In this document: in pieces, positions 44,603-56,949 of the stretch
How positions within the stretch are numbered: position 1 is the stretch's first letter
Layout of the letters: each line of letters opens with the position of its first letter
Assembly: GCA_037576195.1 (NCBI GenBank)
Contig: CM075101.1
Coordinates: forward strand, 12,834,001 to 12,898,000
DNA length: 64,000 bases
Reading direction: 5' to 3'
Origin: Phytoseiulus persimilis
Lineage: Eukaryota; Arthropoda; Arachnida; Mesostigmata; Phytoseiidae
Made by a program: the position numbers and the translations under genes
Notes under the pieces: model-generated
Told to the model about the DNA's origin: nothing
Seen by the model: the letters and a program-made list of their open reading frames with translations, nothing else
The model's database searches: none

Positions 44603-47600
44603 TCAAGCAGCCTCTTCGATTCGGACGAGCATTCCTTGGGCACCGTCAAGGAGAACGGTGTCTCCTGATCGAAACACTTTTGTAGCTCCCAGAAGTCCAA
44701 CCACACAAGGTAGCCCGTATTCTCGAGCTACCACTGCGCCGTGCGACATGAGCCCTCCGAGTTCCGTGACCACACCTCCCAGCATTGGGAAATATGGAGA
44801 CCAGCCGATGTCAGTTGCGTAAGTGATCAGAATTTCTCCTTTCTGCAAGAGGAATATGTGGTGTCGAGGAGAACTCGTGCACTCAGGGGCTCTATCGGTC
44901 CTACATTGAGCACGGCCGAGCAAGTGTCAGTCACCGCAGCATTTACCTGGATTTGCACGGCGTCTTCAAGCTTGTTTATCACACGAGCTTTCGCCTGGAT
45001 CCTTCCTTTGCTGATCGGGAATCCCTTCATTTGTACCACGCCATCCTCGAAAACAGGAAGTGGCTCCGGATTCTGAAAGTAGATAGGCTTGTCGTGATCT
45101 TGGGTCTACCTGACCTGAGCCGTGACTCTAGTGTACAGGCTCGCCCCGATTCTAAACTTGGTGAAGCGATCATGATAAAACTACCTCGATTTCGTTTCTG
45201 CGAACTCACCGGACGCGGAATATCTCGGAAATATTCACGGAACTCCTGGTTGACTAAGTCGGGGAACAATCTCTTACGGTCGAAGGCTCTGAAGAGAAGA
45301 GAAGCATTCAAGATGTCGCAGCAGGTTTTCTCATTGCTTTCACGGTATTTTCATCAGCTTTCCCTTACTACTGAACTCACCTGGAAATGATGGCGGGATT
45401 CCTATCTTGGATAAGCTCATGGATTTCAGCTGGCGTGCAGAAGAAGAGAAGTTCCTCGTCAGGCAAGCGTCCCTCCTGCTTCATCTTTCGAGCTAAAGCC
45501 CATGCCCACTTCCGTGTGACATTCTGACTCCAGATCCAGAGAGACTTGGTATTCTCACGAATACCAACCGCTTTTCGTGCGAAGCACACAATCGCGGTCA
45601 ACCGCAGCCTGGAACGCGAGCTGGTTTGCAGTGATCCATAAACGGGAGCGAAGTTTCGGGAAGAGCACGGCATGAATCATGACCCATATTCTCTTAGTGA
45701 AAGTCACAGTCATCGAGCAGCTCATCATATACCAATTCTATGGTATGCGATCAATCTTGAGTCATAGATCAGAAGAAGCCAATCAGCTCCTCACTTTTGC
45801 CACGAAGTCAGTTTGCACTCCATGCTCTCGATGGATGCAAATATGCTCTCATATTTCTTCTGAGAACCGTCCATTTGACTCCGAATCATCGTTTGGAGTG
45901 TGACGATAACAGGGGTTGCATCCATATCCCAAGTTTTCCTATAAATGTCGAACTCGTTGTATCCACGATGGCCGAACTCCTCGAGACATCGGCGGAACGC
46001 GGCCGCAGAAACTGGATGTTTCTCGTCGTCCTTGAGCATTTGCTCAGCAGCCTCAACTGAGCATTTCAGGAACTCCTCTCTGCCGATTTCGGATCCAATG
46101 ATCACACCGAGTTCCTGGGAGGAGAATCAATTGGTACCCGGTGTTCTCTCGATAGGAAAAATGCTAGAGTGATTTGAAAGCTTTGGGTTTCATGACACTC
46201 GATCAATTTGAGAAATTGAGCGATTCTTCAACTCACCTCCAGTCTTCTGGGAACCTCACAGCTGATGACGTCGTCAGCAGACGCCAGGAGTCGCGACATG
46301 TCACCGTATATCGTCCCCATCGATTCTATGAGGGAAAACGGAAGTTGAAGCGCTAGGAATGGATTTCGCTCGATTTGAGACCAGATCAATGTTCTGCGAG
46401 TCGCCCCACAAACAGCTTGCGTACGAGGGAACAGCAGCCTACCATCAGTGACGTCCTGGAGATATTCAACAATTCGACTCGTCCATTGGGAAGAACCGTT
46501 CGATGCATCCATATGAGGGCGGCATCCGTAATCGGTAGTAATGTTCCAGGAGTTCAACAGACCGTTGAATAGCTCGTCCACGGACATTGTGCTTTCAGGG
46601 AATCTCGACTTTTTCTGCGTCCAGTAACGATACACATAGAAAACTGCTCTCGCGAAATATTTCATCTGTGAACAATTCATGAATTCAACTCATGGGCGCT
46701 TTCGTCGTGGTGGATTGCTCAGACAATAGTCAAGAGATGAGGGATTGGAACAGGAGTTCCTTCTGCGGAGTTCACGCACCCGTATGATATCCTTATTCCT
46801 CACAAAGAAAGGTACATCCGGTACTTTATCAGTTTTGTCCACCATGTCTTCGTAGAGCTCTTCATCGTCTATGATGCGACCACATATATTAAGCATCATC
46901 GACTCGATCTGCGCTTTGTTAGTCGGATCCGGCATGAAGACACGGAGAGCCTGAATCAGAGACACATGCTAACTTATTTGGGTTCGAGAATCGACAGAGG
47001 AGAATGGCAAAGAGAAGTGATGGGATCATCGTAAGATACGAGAAGTCTAGATGGGTCGCTCCAGACCTCTGAAAAGTCGAAGAAGTAGCGGAAGCGAGCG
47101 ACCCTAAGCGCCGAATCGTAGTAAGGAGTCGTAGCGCAACGTCTCAAACGCGGATAATCGTCCTTTTCTCTCTGTGGAATAATCACTTCGATGAATTCTC
47201 AGGGGGGTCTCGGTTCCTAATAGTGTTCCTTGTTCACATTCTTAAGGATTTGAATACTCTACCTTGAGCTCGATGTTCATCGTTTTATTCATGATTGTGA
47301 GCGTGAAGGGGGTAATAGCTCCATTCAAGACCTCACTACGGTAAACGAAGATACGAATTTCAGATCCCTGACTCTTAGCCAAGAACGAGAGACGCTGTCG
47401 ACCCTTCAGCAGTCAGAAATTCAGAACATTCTGTTGTTCGCAGCTCGAAGATAACTCACCCGACGTTGGCTGTCGAAAATCCGCATGATTCCGGCCTCGA
47501 CGGAACTTCAAAGCTGGTTGCAATTTCAAGGTCCGAAGGTTTCTCCATGAATGTCACCGGTCGAGCCTGTAGAATGTATAGAGTGTCCATGGCGAACGCC

Positions 47601-50600
47601 CATTCCACATCTCTCCAATCGCCGTAACAACGTTCGATGTTGGCTCCAACTTTAGCCAAGAGCTCAGCTTGCGAGGTGTTCAAAGATGAAGAGTTGTTTT
47701 CTGCGACCTTCTCCACTCGAGTTCCCCCACTTTCGGGATCCATGACGATTTTCACGTCCTTTCTGCCCACAGCTACCTCCTTCACGGTGAGCTCCCCGCT
47801 GATGTCTCTATTCACTCTGATAGTGTCAGGATCAGCCATGGCTGACACGACGCTCTGTGGAGAATGAGGTTCATCGGATCCAGCAAGTTTCCAGACAATG
47901 ATCTTTTGAAGCGCGGAAACCCTCCCATCGGGCGAGTCGAGGGGCCCACATCGATCACTCACCTCTCCAAGGCCGAAGTTCGAAGTAATGTAAATGGTCG
48001 ACGGATCCCCCGTGAGAGGATCGCATGTAAACATGACACCGGCGCTGTCGGCAGGGACCATTTCCATGATTACCACAGCCATGTCGCTCACGAGCTCTTG
48101 TCCGTACCGTTTCTTGTACTCGATAGCCACGTGGCTGAACTGGGACGCCCAGCATTTGAGGACTGCATCCAATATCTGGAGAACAATTCACGGTTATGGG
48201 GGAATTCAGCCGGCCGCAGCTCTGATTCTGACTCTAACCCAGTGACTCCATCCAGGAGGAGCTCCGAACACCTTCTTCAAGCGGAAGACTTGTGTTCATA
48301 CCTGTTGCTCGCCTCTTACGCCGAGGAAGGTCTCCATCTGTCCCGCAGCGGACATCTCTTCCGAGTCTTCTCCTGCGCACGAGCTACGCACCGCGAAGCG
48401 CTTCGCAGCCAATTCCGGGAAAATCTCACGTAGATGGCGTAGAAGCTCCTTGGAGACAGCTGCAGGCATGTGTTCCGCTCGAACATCGTTCATGCAGCGG
48501 TCGCAGATCTCTTTGACATCTTCTACGGTTGACGCATCCAGTACATTGCTCAGATATTTTCTTGTGGAGAACATGGCGGGGCACTGCATGAATCGACGGA
48601 AAGCCTCAACCGTCACCACCAAACCCTTCGGGACGCTGAATTTAGTGACTCCGTCACCAAGGCCTGACAGCTCGGTCAGGACGGCGAGAGACGATCCTTT
48701 GCCACCTGTTAGAGCGCTGCTCTTGCATTGGGAGTCCTCGAGGCTGACGACAAAAGGTGCAGGAGCAGCAACAGCATCTGCGGAGGGAGATCATCTTCGC
48801 TTAAGTTCTCAGAACGTCGTTTTGCCCCACGGCTTGGGGAACGAGAGCTCGCTGATGATCATGGAAGTATTTTTCCTCGGAAAACTTCCAGAGCAATTGA
48901 CTCACCGAAGTCCAGAATGTTCAACGGTGGCTTCAGGAGGTCATCATTACAAAGCCCTGTTCTGGATAGCAAATAAGCATCTTGAGCACGATGGTCCATC
49001 AGTTTGAGAAAATATAGCGCATTAGCGATCTCGCGAAGTTTTCCCAAACGAAAAATTCCGCACAGAAAAGCGTTCCCTCACATTAGTCCTCGAATCGAAA
49101 GTCCAGAGGCTGTTATGTCGTCAATTAGCGCATCGAACGTCGAGACCTTTAGTTCGTTGCTCCAGCCAAGATGAGACTTGTAGCTCCCGAGTACAGAGCC
49201 TTCCGATCGCAAAAGTTCGTGAGATAGTTCAACTGAGGAATGGAGGGCAAGTGAGCTGAGGTCCCAACTGGTCATCTCGAAAGATTCTCCGATATACCGC
49301 TACCCCTGAATTATCTTGGGAAGACTTCTCCACTGACAAGTGCTGAATTTCAGGTTCGGAGCGTACAGGATGTCTTCAGGGCTCGCTTCGACTCCTCGCT
49401 CATTGACGATCGATTCCACAGGGTCCTTGAAGCCCGGCGTAGACACGAAACTTCCGAACGCAAGACTCTTCCCATTGCTGAACTTCAACGTAGAAAGCTG
49501 GAGCAAGTGGCCTTTCTTGCTGTAAATGAAGCTGTGCGTGAACCCGCTGAGCGTTGGAGAGTACGCGCCAGATGAGTCTGGATGACGGATTCTCAAGAAG
49601 TTCCCACGCATATGAAGCTCTTGTTCCGGCTCTTCATCCTCTGAGGACTCATTGCCCTTGAGTGAGACTTGCATCGACCCGACACAGTAACCGGTCTCCT
49701 CGTAACCATCAAGATGTGCACGACACCTGTTGCGAATAATTTATTCATCCGGATGGGAACCATTAGATGATGACCTCAACCAAGATATGATGAAAACACC
49801 GAAGAAATCCGCTGTTCGCTCACGTTTCGAGATTCGCGATGGTTTCTGAGAGTTTCCGGTCGGTTTCGTGGTCGAGGCAGAACTTGAAGAGTCGTTTCGC
49901 GGGCACGTCACAAGACCAATCCGAGACATGAGTCATCGAGAACCACCTGAGGGTTATTTCTCTCAGTTGAACGATATTTTCCAATTGAAGAGCCCCGATG
50001 CAGAACGTCGCAACTCCAAATTTCTAGAAGTCGAGTCGTCAGTCAGAAACTCATCGAACCAATTCCCGACAACGTTTTTTTGCGCCTTTCTTGTAAACGT
50101 TAGAAGTGGAGAGAAGAGAGGAACCAAGCGTTTCCGAGAGGAGCGCGAAATAACGTTGTCGGAAATTGGTTCGATGAATTCCTGACTGGAAATTCGACTG
50201 TTAGGGATTTGGAGCTACGACGTTTTGAATCTGAGCTCTTCAATCGACGTGTCGCGTAACGATTAGATACCGAAACTTACAAGAACACAAAACGGACGTA
50301 TGCGGTCGCACCCGTCTCCTTTTCGCTGTGGAAGAACATTCGAAATTATTGGGGAGCTTTTTTCCCCGGAGTTTGCTGATTTGCTCATTCCTCGCAACCA
50401 CTTACATTAGCAATCCGTTGAAAGCGATCCTCCATTTCCGCATAGGTTCCAAGCATTGCATTCTGAGTCCGCCGGCCTGAAAGAGCGGGGAAGATGAGTA
50501 ATGTCTGCTGCTTCCAACGCCCGTCGGATTCAAAATATTCACGACTTCGAAATAACACCTGAAATTTGTTTCCATGGCTTATATCGAGAAGGAGGTGCTT

Positions 50601-52279
50601 GTCTCCGATGTCGGGCGTCGCGAAAGTTCTCCCCCTCGTGTCTCGGACTAAAATGTTGACTTCGGCTTGTCGGCGTCCAGCACGCACCAACCGGACCACA
50701 AGCACTTCCCCCGAAGTACGAACGGATGTCAGGAGGAGTTCTTGCGACCCCTGTAATGATGGAATAAATGGGCAGCTTGATGAATTCCGAAGCCTGAATC
50801 CTGGACGGCTCTATACAGCGTCTCCTCGCAATTAAATCTTCAAGATTGGCGAAAATATCGGCACGCTCGAATCAGTCTGCTCCGTGAGACAAGACGTCCC
50901 CACACTTCTTGCTGTCGTCTCCATTCCGATTCAAACATGAATCCCGATGAACTAAGAGGAAACAAGAAAATCATAAGTGAGCGTCGAGTGAACCTCCCCC
51001 CTCCCCCACCCCGATGCAGCCTATACTGAACAATTCAGTGCTCCCACGCGGTCCTGTCCCGGCTCGTGGAAGTCTTCTTTAATCTCATGCGACGAACCGT
51101 GACGCCCAGAACCCCGGTCAGAGGAACCGATCCTGCTTCTCGCGTGCGCCAACGGCTCTTCGCAGTTTGAATCGCCTCAGAATTGCCTCGAGAAATAAGC
51201 TTAGGGCGACCTATTGATCTTCACGGGGGAGGATTAGGAAGCCTGCGGCAAGAGCTATAATTGCCATCGTTCGAAGAATACACCTGCACTGAAGGCTGGG
51301 TGGTATATCGAAGGTCGCGCGAATATTGAGATTCGTGGTTCGAGTTCATTCCAAGATTTTCGCAGGCCCGGAAGGGGTCTCGATTCAGCTTGAACCCGAA
51401 CTCGAGGTTCGGTTCCGCAACGATAAAAGCGGGGCCACTCGCTTTTCCGTCGACGATCAGCTATGTCATGGCTCTATGAGCTTTTCGAGGCGAATCACTA
51501 AGGGAGCCAAGGTTCGTCAGCGTAGGGAAGACCCATGAGTTTCTAGCCTATCTCTTATGAATCCCCTTGTATTCGTATCCAGTGATGGCATGTGCAGACC
51601 GGAGAACCCTGAATCGCTTCAATCGTCAACTTGCATGCCTCCCGATTGGCGTTTTCGCTCTTGACAATTGACCGTGGGAGCTGCTCATTCCGCCAGCGAA
51701 CAGGCGAACTTCGGATTTGCGAGACATCGGGAGTGATCCGCAAACAGAAATTCTGGGCTTTTCGCCGTCTCTGTTGTGTGAGCTCGTTACGACTGCGAGG
51801 TGGGTTCGTCGAGGACTGCAAACTGAGATGTTTCGGCTGACTCCAATGTCCAGTTTCTCATCACTCACTCTGGAGTTGAGAGTCGGCTGCGGGATCGGAT
51901 GTTCGAGTTCCTTCTCCTTCTCCCAGAACAGGAGACCCCGGTTGTATGGGTCTTTCTTCCCATAGTCGTAGACTGGGAGCCGTGGCCGGCGTCCGAAGAC
52001 GAAGTAAATGTGGCAGGTAAATATTCGCAATATGTCTGAGAAGCCTGGAGGAGGATCCGAATGGGGGTTTCGTAGCCACAAATAATTTGGAGAACGAGTG
52101 CATCCGATTTGTGAACAGCACAATCTATATCCATGAGAGCGCCACGCATTCGGCTGGATCTTGTGATACTCACTTGTGCTATCCTTAGTCTCATATTCAC
52201 ATCGTAGAAGCCTGAGAATACACAACAACAGCCATTTCAATTTCCGCACAATGTATTCTTGTTGCAGCAGTCCATCCAT
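44603..52279 (-). CDS. Rifampicin-phosphotransferase-like dikinase, copy C
   Basis: Inverted twin of copy B, 22 exons on the minus strand: 52279-52174, 52044-51869, 50750-50559, 50476-50406, 50325-50281, 49946-49824, 49726-49338, 49232-49082, 48961-48906, 48777-48302, 48175-47963, 47854-47460, 47335-47263, 47171-47067, 46950-46780, 46665-46443, 46325-46237, 46114-45795, 45608-45381, 45288-45210, 45072-44947, 44842-44603; 1348 aa, no stop. From exon 3 on it differs from B at only two residues seen (Thr for Ile before KFSVPKG, and Glu for Asp in GEDSE[DE]MSAAG). Exons 1-2 differ at eight of 94 residues, and exon 2 ends TLNSR where B has TLDFG. The catalytic His, ATP-grasp Lys and Arg are present. 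Probably functional and recently homogenised with B. Confidence 0.9.
49983..50245. repeat. Hairpin (MITE-like) repeat in intron 5 of copy C
   Basis: Same element as in copy B (34911-35173), inverted with the arm. The arms share TTCGATGA, AATTGG and AACGTTGTCGG, with their complements on the other side. Confidence 0.75.
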
Positions 52280-52489
52280 TCTGGCTCACTTGCAGCGCGA
52301 CTCTGCCGAGCAGTGATTGAATGACCGCTCTTTGGCATGGACATCTCGTGGAAAGTAGGAGAAAGCAAACACAGGAGAGACTTCGGGAGCCTTGTTGATA
52401 TTTCTTCACGACTGGGACTGCGATCGTCTCTTGAGGAGGATTGCTATCAATTTTCGTTTGGATATCGAAGCTGAGTGGACCGTTCGAGA

Positions 52490-53947
52490 AGCCTGCCGAT
52501 TTTCGACTCCCGCGGACACCATTTAGCGGCATGAGTCGAGGTACATGTACGGGGTGGCATTTTTCGATCGGCAATTTTCGAGCCCGATTTTGCTTTGGTA
52601 ATAACTTTGTCAATTCTTCGAATTTCTCCGAAAATCATGGATTATACATAGTAGAGATATTGAGGGAAAGTTTGATAAGTTCTCGGGAGGGCATATCTGA
52701 ACTGAATGTTGAAATTGAAAGAATTATGCGCCTTTCCTAGAGCTTTCGATCAAACTTTGCCCCGATCGGATGAACTTCGACTAAAATGCAGCTAAGGGAA
52801 CGGAGGCCACCGAAACCCTGTGGAGTCCCTGTTCACATCCTGTACAATGTCAAGAAAATAACTGAGAATGGCCGATGATTGAAGACCGTGTCCGAAAGCC
52901 AGCACACGGAGAAATAAAACAGCGATTCGATTCGTCCTGGCGATATAGTCTAGTGGAACTCCGAATAGAGTTTCAGAGCTGACGCGAAACATTCTCTAGA
53001 GAGGTTGTGTGGAGGCTTTCTTATCAACTGAGTCGGAGTTCTGGTGAGAAGCATGCGGTTGGGTATCTTCCGCGCAAGACACAGTATATTTTCCTCCGGT
53101 CATCGAGGCGCGCCAAGGTCCTCAACTACGACTCATTGTACTATAGCGAACGTCAGGCATCTTTGGAGGGTATTGGACCTAGGATTCGAGGCTCTCGCCA
53201 GTGGGAAGCGTCACTGAGATACAAACTGATAGGAGCAATCTGCTGATTCTGGATCTGATCGCGTCTAAGCCTGGCCCCCGATGAGAGCTTCCCATATCGG
53301 CGCTGCAGCACCAGCTGTTCTCGACACACAGCGATTTCAAGCGATGGCTCAATTACGTTGTTTCCGCCGAACGAGGGGTCGCCGGGAGCTGAAAGTTGCT
53401 GTGGTTGCTCCGCACGAGGTCCAGCGGAGCCCGTCAACAAGGGAATAAATCATCCCAGAGTCAGAATCGCCCAGAGTCTTCGGAAGGAACACAGGAATCC
53501 CCCTGCCGTGGTGATTTCTTCCAAAATGATCGTTGGCTCTACACGAGAGAATCGAGGAATTGACTTTTGATCCGACCGGACAGTTTCCAAAGTTAATCAG
53601 AATAGTTCCTTTCACTTCCGCTGCCGTATTCGACCTGTCGGAATGGGAAAAGTCCGAAGGTGTCGAATTAACCCGTACCTACGGTGCTTCAGGCGCTGTT
53701 GTGACTGTCTTGAACATCCTGTGGTTCATTCAGGATAATACCGGAAGCTTGGAGTGATTCGGAGTAAAAAGGAGTCGAAGACAGCATCAAAATGCTTTCA
53801 TCCACCTAGGCCGACGATAATCAATGATATTGAATGCCCGCTGGAGCAGAGAAGGTTCGAGGTCCGACCGATGTTCAGTGAAATACGTCATACTCGGGAA
53901 CACTCCCTCTCTCTCTCTATATACATATATAAATTCACCTCTCCTGG
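52490..53947. other. Unassigned stretch right of the inverted duplication
   Basis: Short frames such as 53533-53757 (+) and 53440-53153 (-) have protein-like composition but no domain, no neighbours in frame and no clear splice sites. A CT/TA microsatellite lies at about 53905-53932, just left of the zinc-finger element. Confidence 0.3.
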
Positions 53948-55268
53948 ATGATAGCCGCACATTAACCGAACAACTGAGGATTTCAATACTTACTCCTTTG
54001 ATAACCGCACCTGGGTGCGGTCAACATGTCTTACAGGACTTATTTGCTGTATACAACAGCAGATATTTCGAGTTTTCACACATCGACTGTGATCTGGGTG
54101 AGTTATGCTGATTACTCATCCTATGAAGATGCCCGAGAGATCCAATAATCTCACCCGCAACGGGGAATCCGTCGGATTGTTCGCGCTGAGCATCCGTTTC
54201 TCCCCGTTCTCTCGAAGCTCGAAGGCCAAACTGAGCAAAAGAAGAAAGGCTCCCTTCTGCAATTTCTGCGGAAAGCTCGTCTCGTATTTCTCCCGTCATC
54301 TGATCGATCGACACGGCAATGAACATGAAGTCATCGAGATGGTACGCGCCTATGGAGTCGACAGGATGAGAGAGCTTGGAAAAATTATGGGAGAAGGAGA
54401 CCGTGTGCACAAGAGCAGAACCCCTGACGAGCATTCCGCAAGCAGCACAAATCCGAATACGATGGCAGGATCGAATGAAGATGTGGGGCAGGCGGAGCTG
54501 GTGAGTAGAACTCGACGTCTCCAACTTTCCAAGAGGAGCCGACGTTTCGCCAAGCGCCGATCGGCGCCACGTATACAGTGGACCCATGAAATCATCGAAT
54601 TTCTCAAGGAGCAGATTCCAGAAGAGCTCCGGACGAAGAAGATTCCGAGTTGTGCTCGATCGCGAGAGATCTGTGCCGTCCTTTCTGCTCGGTTCCCGGC
54701 GCCCGAGAACCTGACTGTCGCCGAATCGAGGTCTCTAGTCAGCAATCTTCTGAAGAAGCTCCGTTGATGATCCAAGCGTGATCAACAGATGCGCGTCCAG
54801 TGGTGATCTAATCTGGTTCCAATATAGAATTATTCTCAAAGTGATTCTCCCACTTCCTTGTTCCGATTCAAATGTTGAGTTCCCTGCATTCGAGTGCAGC
54901 GCTCATCTCTCAGAGCTCACCCGCGCCGTTTCACTTGTCGAGAAGCTCACCTCACAGGAGCGATGAGCGCAGAGCGAAATTCCCTGTCAGTAAGGGCTAG
55001 CTTCCCTCACAAACTCCAGTTTTGAGCCTTCATACTGCTAGTTCTCACAACTTCTTGTTTATATCGCTGGGACGGAGAGGTAAGCAGATTGTGAATTCCG
55101 TGCGGCATCCCAACCTCAAACCGATGAAGTTACGGGGTGTGCGGCTATCAGTCGAATAATAGCCGCACATCGCTGGTAACCACTCGCGGAGAAAAACTCA
55201 GATTGGATGATAACCGCACAATGTGCGGTCATCATTAGGATAAGAAGCAGTTTGTGTGCGGCTATCAT
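53948..55268 (+). mobile_element. Candidate zinc-finger-coding element with ATGATAGCCGCACA termini
   Basis: The left end ATGATAGCCGCACA (53948-53961) and the right end TGTGCGGCTATCAT (55255-55268) are exact 14-bp inverted repeats 1.3 kb apart. Variants of the same motif form small hairpins just inside both ends: 54003-54021 (ACCGCACC/GGTGCGGT), 55137-55170 and 55208-55234. Both ends abut TA-rich microsatellites. One intronless gene lies within. No target duplication was found. That these repeats bound a mobile unit is inference. Confidence 0.5.
54105..54767 (+). CDS. Zinc-finger protein with C-terminal W..E helix domain, intronless
   Basis: An open frame of 220 aa. One C2H2-type finger, CNFCGKLVSYFSRHLIDRHG (C-x2-C...H-x4-H), is followed by an EHEVIEMVRAYGVDRMREL helix. 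After a Ser-rich linker the C-terminus reads RIQWTHEIIEFLKEQIPEEL, then LRTKKIPSCARSREI and SRSLVSNLLKKL. This order (RHL..RH finger with an E.EV helix, then a C-terminal R..W...E....L....K.P segment) recalls a group of unnamed animal proteins often tied to mobile DNA. I rest this on memory of the pattern only. Nuclear DNA binding is likely. Met at 54105, 54123 or 54129 could be the start. A possible donor (CTG|GTGAGT) just upstream means a 5' exon cannot be excluded. Confidence 0.65.
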   Translation: MLITHPMKMPERSNNLTRNGESVGLFALSIRFSPFSRSSKAKLSKRRKAPFCNFCGKLVSYFSRHLIDRHGNEHEVIEMVRAYGVDRMRELGKIMGEGDRVHKSRTPDEHSASSTNPNTMAGSNEDVGQAELVSRTRRLQLSKRSRRFAKRRSAPRIQWTHEIIEFLKEQIPEELRTKKIPSCARSREICAVLSARFPAPENLTVAESRSLVSNLLKKLR

Positions 55269-55276
55269 TTTTTTAG

Positions 55277-55309
<33 letters not shown>

Positions 55310-55310
55310 C
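55269..55310. repeat. TA microsatellite
   Basis: A T-run followed by about 14 TA units, then ATACATATAC, directly right of the zinc-finger element. Confidence 0.85.
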
Positions 55311-55599
55311 TAGCCGGCCTTCGGCCGACTTTGGTGGCTGTCCCGTCCCTTGCTTCGGGAGTCTACTGCTGACGGATACATATTGCCTTACAAGTAGTGT
55401 CATGAGACCTTCGGAAGGGGCCACCGATCCTCGCTGGCATGGTATCGGGGCGGTGCGCCTCATGGTTGAGATTCGGATCCCAGTCATACATGTGAGCAAG
55501 CACAGCCTGGCAGTTTCTGGCAAGGAGCTACCTTTTTACCTCTCGAATGGGTCAGCACTATGTCCCACCAGCACCATCTGCCCATGTTGTCTGTCAAAA

Positions 55600-55795
55600 G
55601 TATTGTCAGACCCACCCCGGATCCACCTCCCTAGACGCCGAGGAGTGTGTCGAGATCCACCCCGGAGCCACCTCCTGAAAGTCCCGGGGATATGAACAAA
55701 TCGATCCCCGAATAACCTCCTTAGGCTCCGGAAAGTACGGTAAGATCGACCCCGGAATCACCTCCCCAGACTCCGAGAAGAACACGGAAACACTC
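55600..55795. repeat. Degenerate minisatellite, unit about 50-58 bp, about four copies
   Basis: The unit GATC[CG]ACCCCGGA.[CT]CACCTCC followed by [CT][CT]...CTCCG/CGCCGAG recurs at about 55610, 55660, 55708 and 55748. The copies differ in length and sequence. No coding role seen. Confidence 0.6.
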
Positions 55796-55933
55796 CTATG
55801 TCCGCAGCCCGAGGCCGGGAGCTTGCTTGCCGTGGCCTCGAAACCTCTGATGCTGTGCTTTTCTTCGATAACTCACAGCTCGATTTCGTCCGGTTTCCTA
55901 TCTATCTCCTGACTCGGCGGCACCCCATGGTGG

Positions 55934-56134
55934 TCACTTCGCTATTCTTTCCAAGAGTTCTCGGCCGTGTGCCGCCTTCCTGAGCATGATGGCCTCCATT
56001 GTTTCTGCTGTTTGGCCCCAGTACTCTTCATTTTCCAGCATGGGTGGCCTATGCCCTTGTTTGTGAAACGCCCTACAACATGCCGTTGGTGCCACGTCGA
56101 TCGGATCGATACCGGAGGAGTTCACTGAGGACAA
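55934..56134 (-). CDS. Possible minus-strand coding fragment
   Basis: A 66-codon frame includes CCRAFHKQGHRPPMLENEEY, WGQTAETMEAIMLRKAAHGR and ELLERIAK before its stop. The composition is protein-like, with a Glu/Lys-rich amphipathic C-terminus. No ATG with good context, no splice partner found, family unknown. It could be a relic. Confidence 0.2.
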   Translation of the reverse strand: MSSVNSSGIDPIDVAPTACCRAFHKQGHRPPMLENEEYWGQTAETMEAIMLRKAAHGRELLERIAK

Positions 56135-56176
56135 ACAAACTAACAGACCCTGGATTCGTATACATACACTCTAAAG

Positions 56177-56390
56177 CAGTGGTTCTCAAAGTGGTCGATA
56201 TCGACCCCTGGGGGTCGATGGCCGATCTCCGGTTTACAGAGGTTATGCCGTGCTAGATTTGACCATACTTCTTGGCGTCCACGTAGGTGGATCAAGGGGT
56301 CGACGGTCGACTTCTTAGGGGAAGGCAGTCCATAAACTTCAACGAAGTCGCCTAGGGGGTCGATGGGTCAGTGGAGTTTGAGAACCACTG
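56177..56390. mobile_element. hAT MITE with target-site duplication
   Basis: The ends CAGTGGTTCTCAAA and TTTGAGAACCACTG are perfect 14-bp inverted repeats of the well-known hAT type. Flanking octamers CTCTAAAG (56169-56176) and CTCTAATG (56391-56398) match at seven of eight positions. Inside, GGGGGTCGATGG occurs near both ends. 214 bp, no coding capacity. Confidence 0.88.
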
Positions 56391-56949
56391 CTCTAATGCA
56401 TCTGATCATGCTGAGTCCAGTGCCCCGATTCTTCAGTATCCGGTTCGGAGGCAGGCGGCGCTTCTCTTCAAACTGCAGAGCAGCACCTCGCTCTGTCCCC
56501 GTAAGAACTGCATGCTATTCAGGAGGACGTCGCCCGTCTGAAAATGTCAGGTGCCTACATGAGCGCCAGTGGGGACTTCTAAATTTGACCCTTTCGGGTA
56601 ATCGGAGAATGAGGAAGAATCCAGCGGCGATACATCGAGGGATCCTTCCCTCGACAAAGTTCATGAGTTCTGAGTCAGGCGGGATGTGTTATTATCACTC
56701 ACAGCGAAGTCGAGGTTTGCTTCGGAGATCATTGGGATGCAATGCGCGTGGAGGGCCATCACGTGTCTGGTTCTCTGTAAAGTCAGAAGAATCATGAGGG
56801 ACACATGACGATTGAGGTGTTCGGGTGACTCAGGTGAAAACTCGAAGAGGGTTGGGTAGCGATGCGAGAATCGCACAGCTTCTCAAGTCCACGCAACTGG
56901 GAGGAACCAGGCCGAGTAGGAATAAGCTGGGTATCTATAAATTGAATCC

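Larger units (their letters stand above)
44415..52490 (-). repeat. Right arm of the large inverted duplication (with copy C)
   Basis: The core 44603-50790 is the reverse complement of 40553-34366 with very few differences. I noted substitutions within exon 10 (two, both changing the protein), intron 9 (one), and intron 21 (two, one in the splice acceptor), plus an extra G near 50367. Outside the core, identity falls sharply right after the stop codon and from intron 2 outward. Homology ends near 52490. Confidence 0.85.

Noticed and set aside
34366-50790. The inverted pair as a pure assembly artefact
   Set aside because: The arms are not wholly identical and both outer and inner flanks diverge clearly, so two loci exist; an artefact limited to the core cannot be excluded without long reads.
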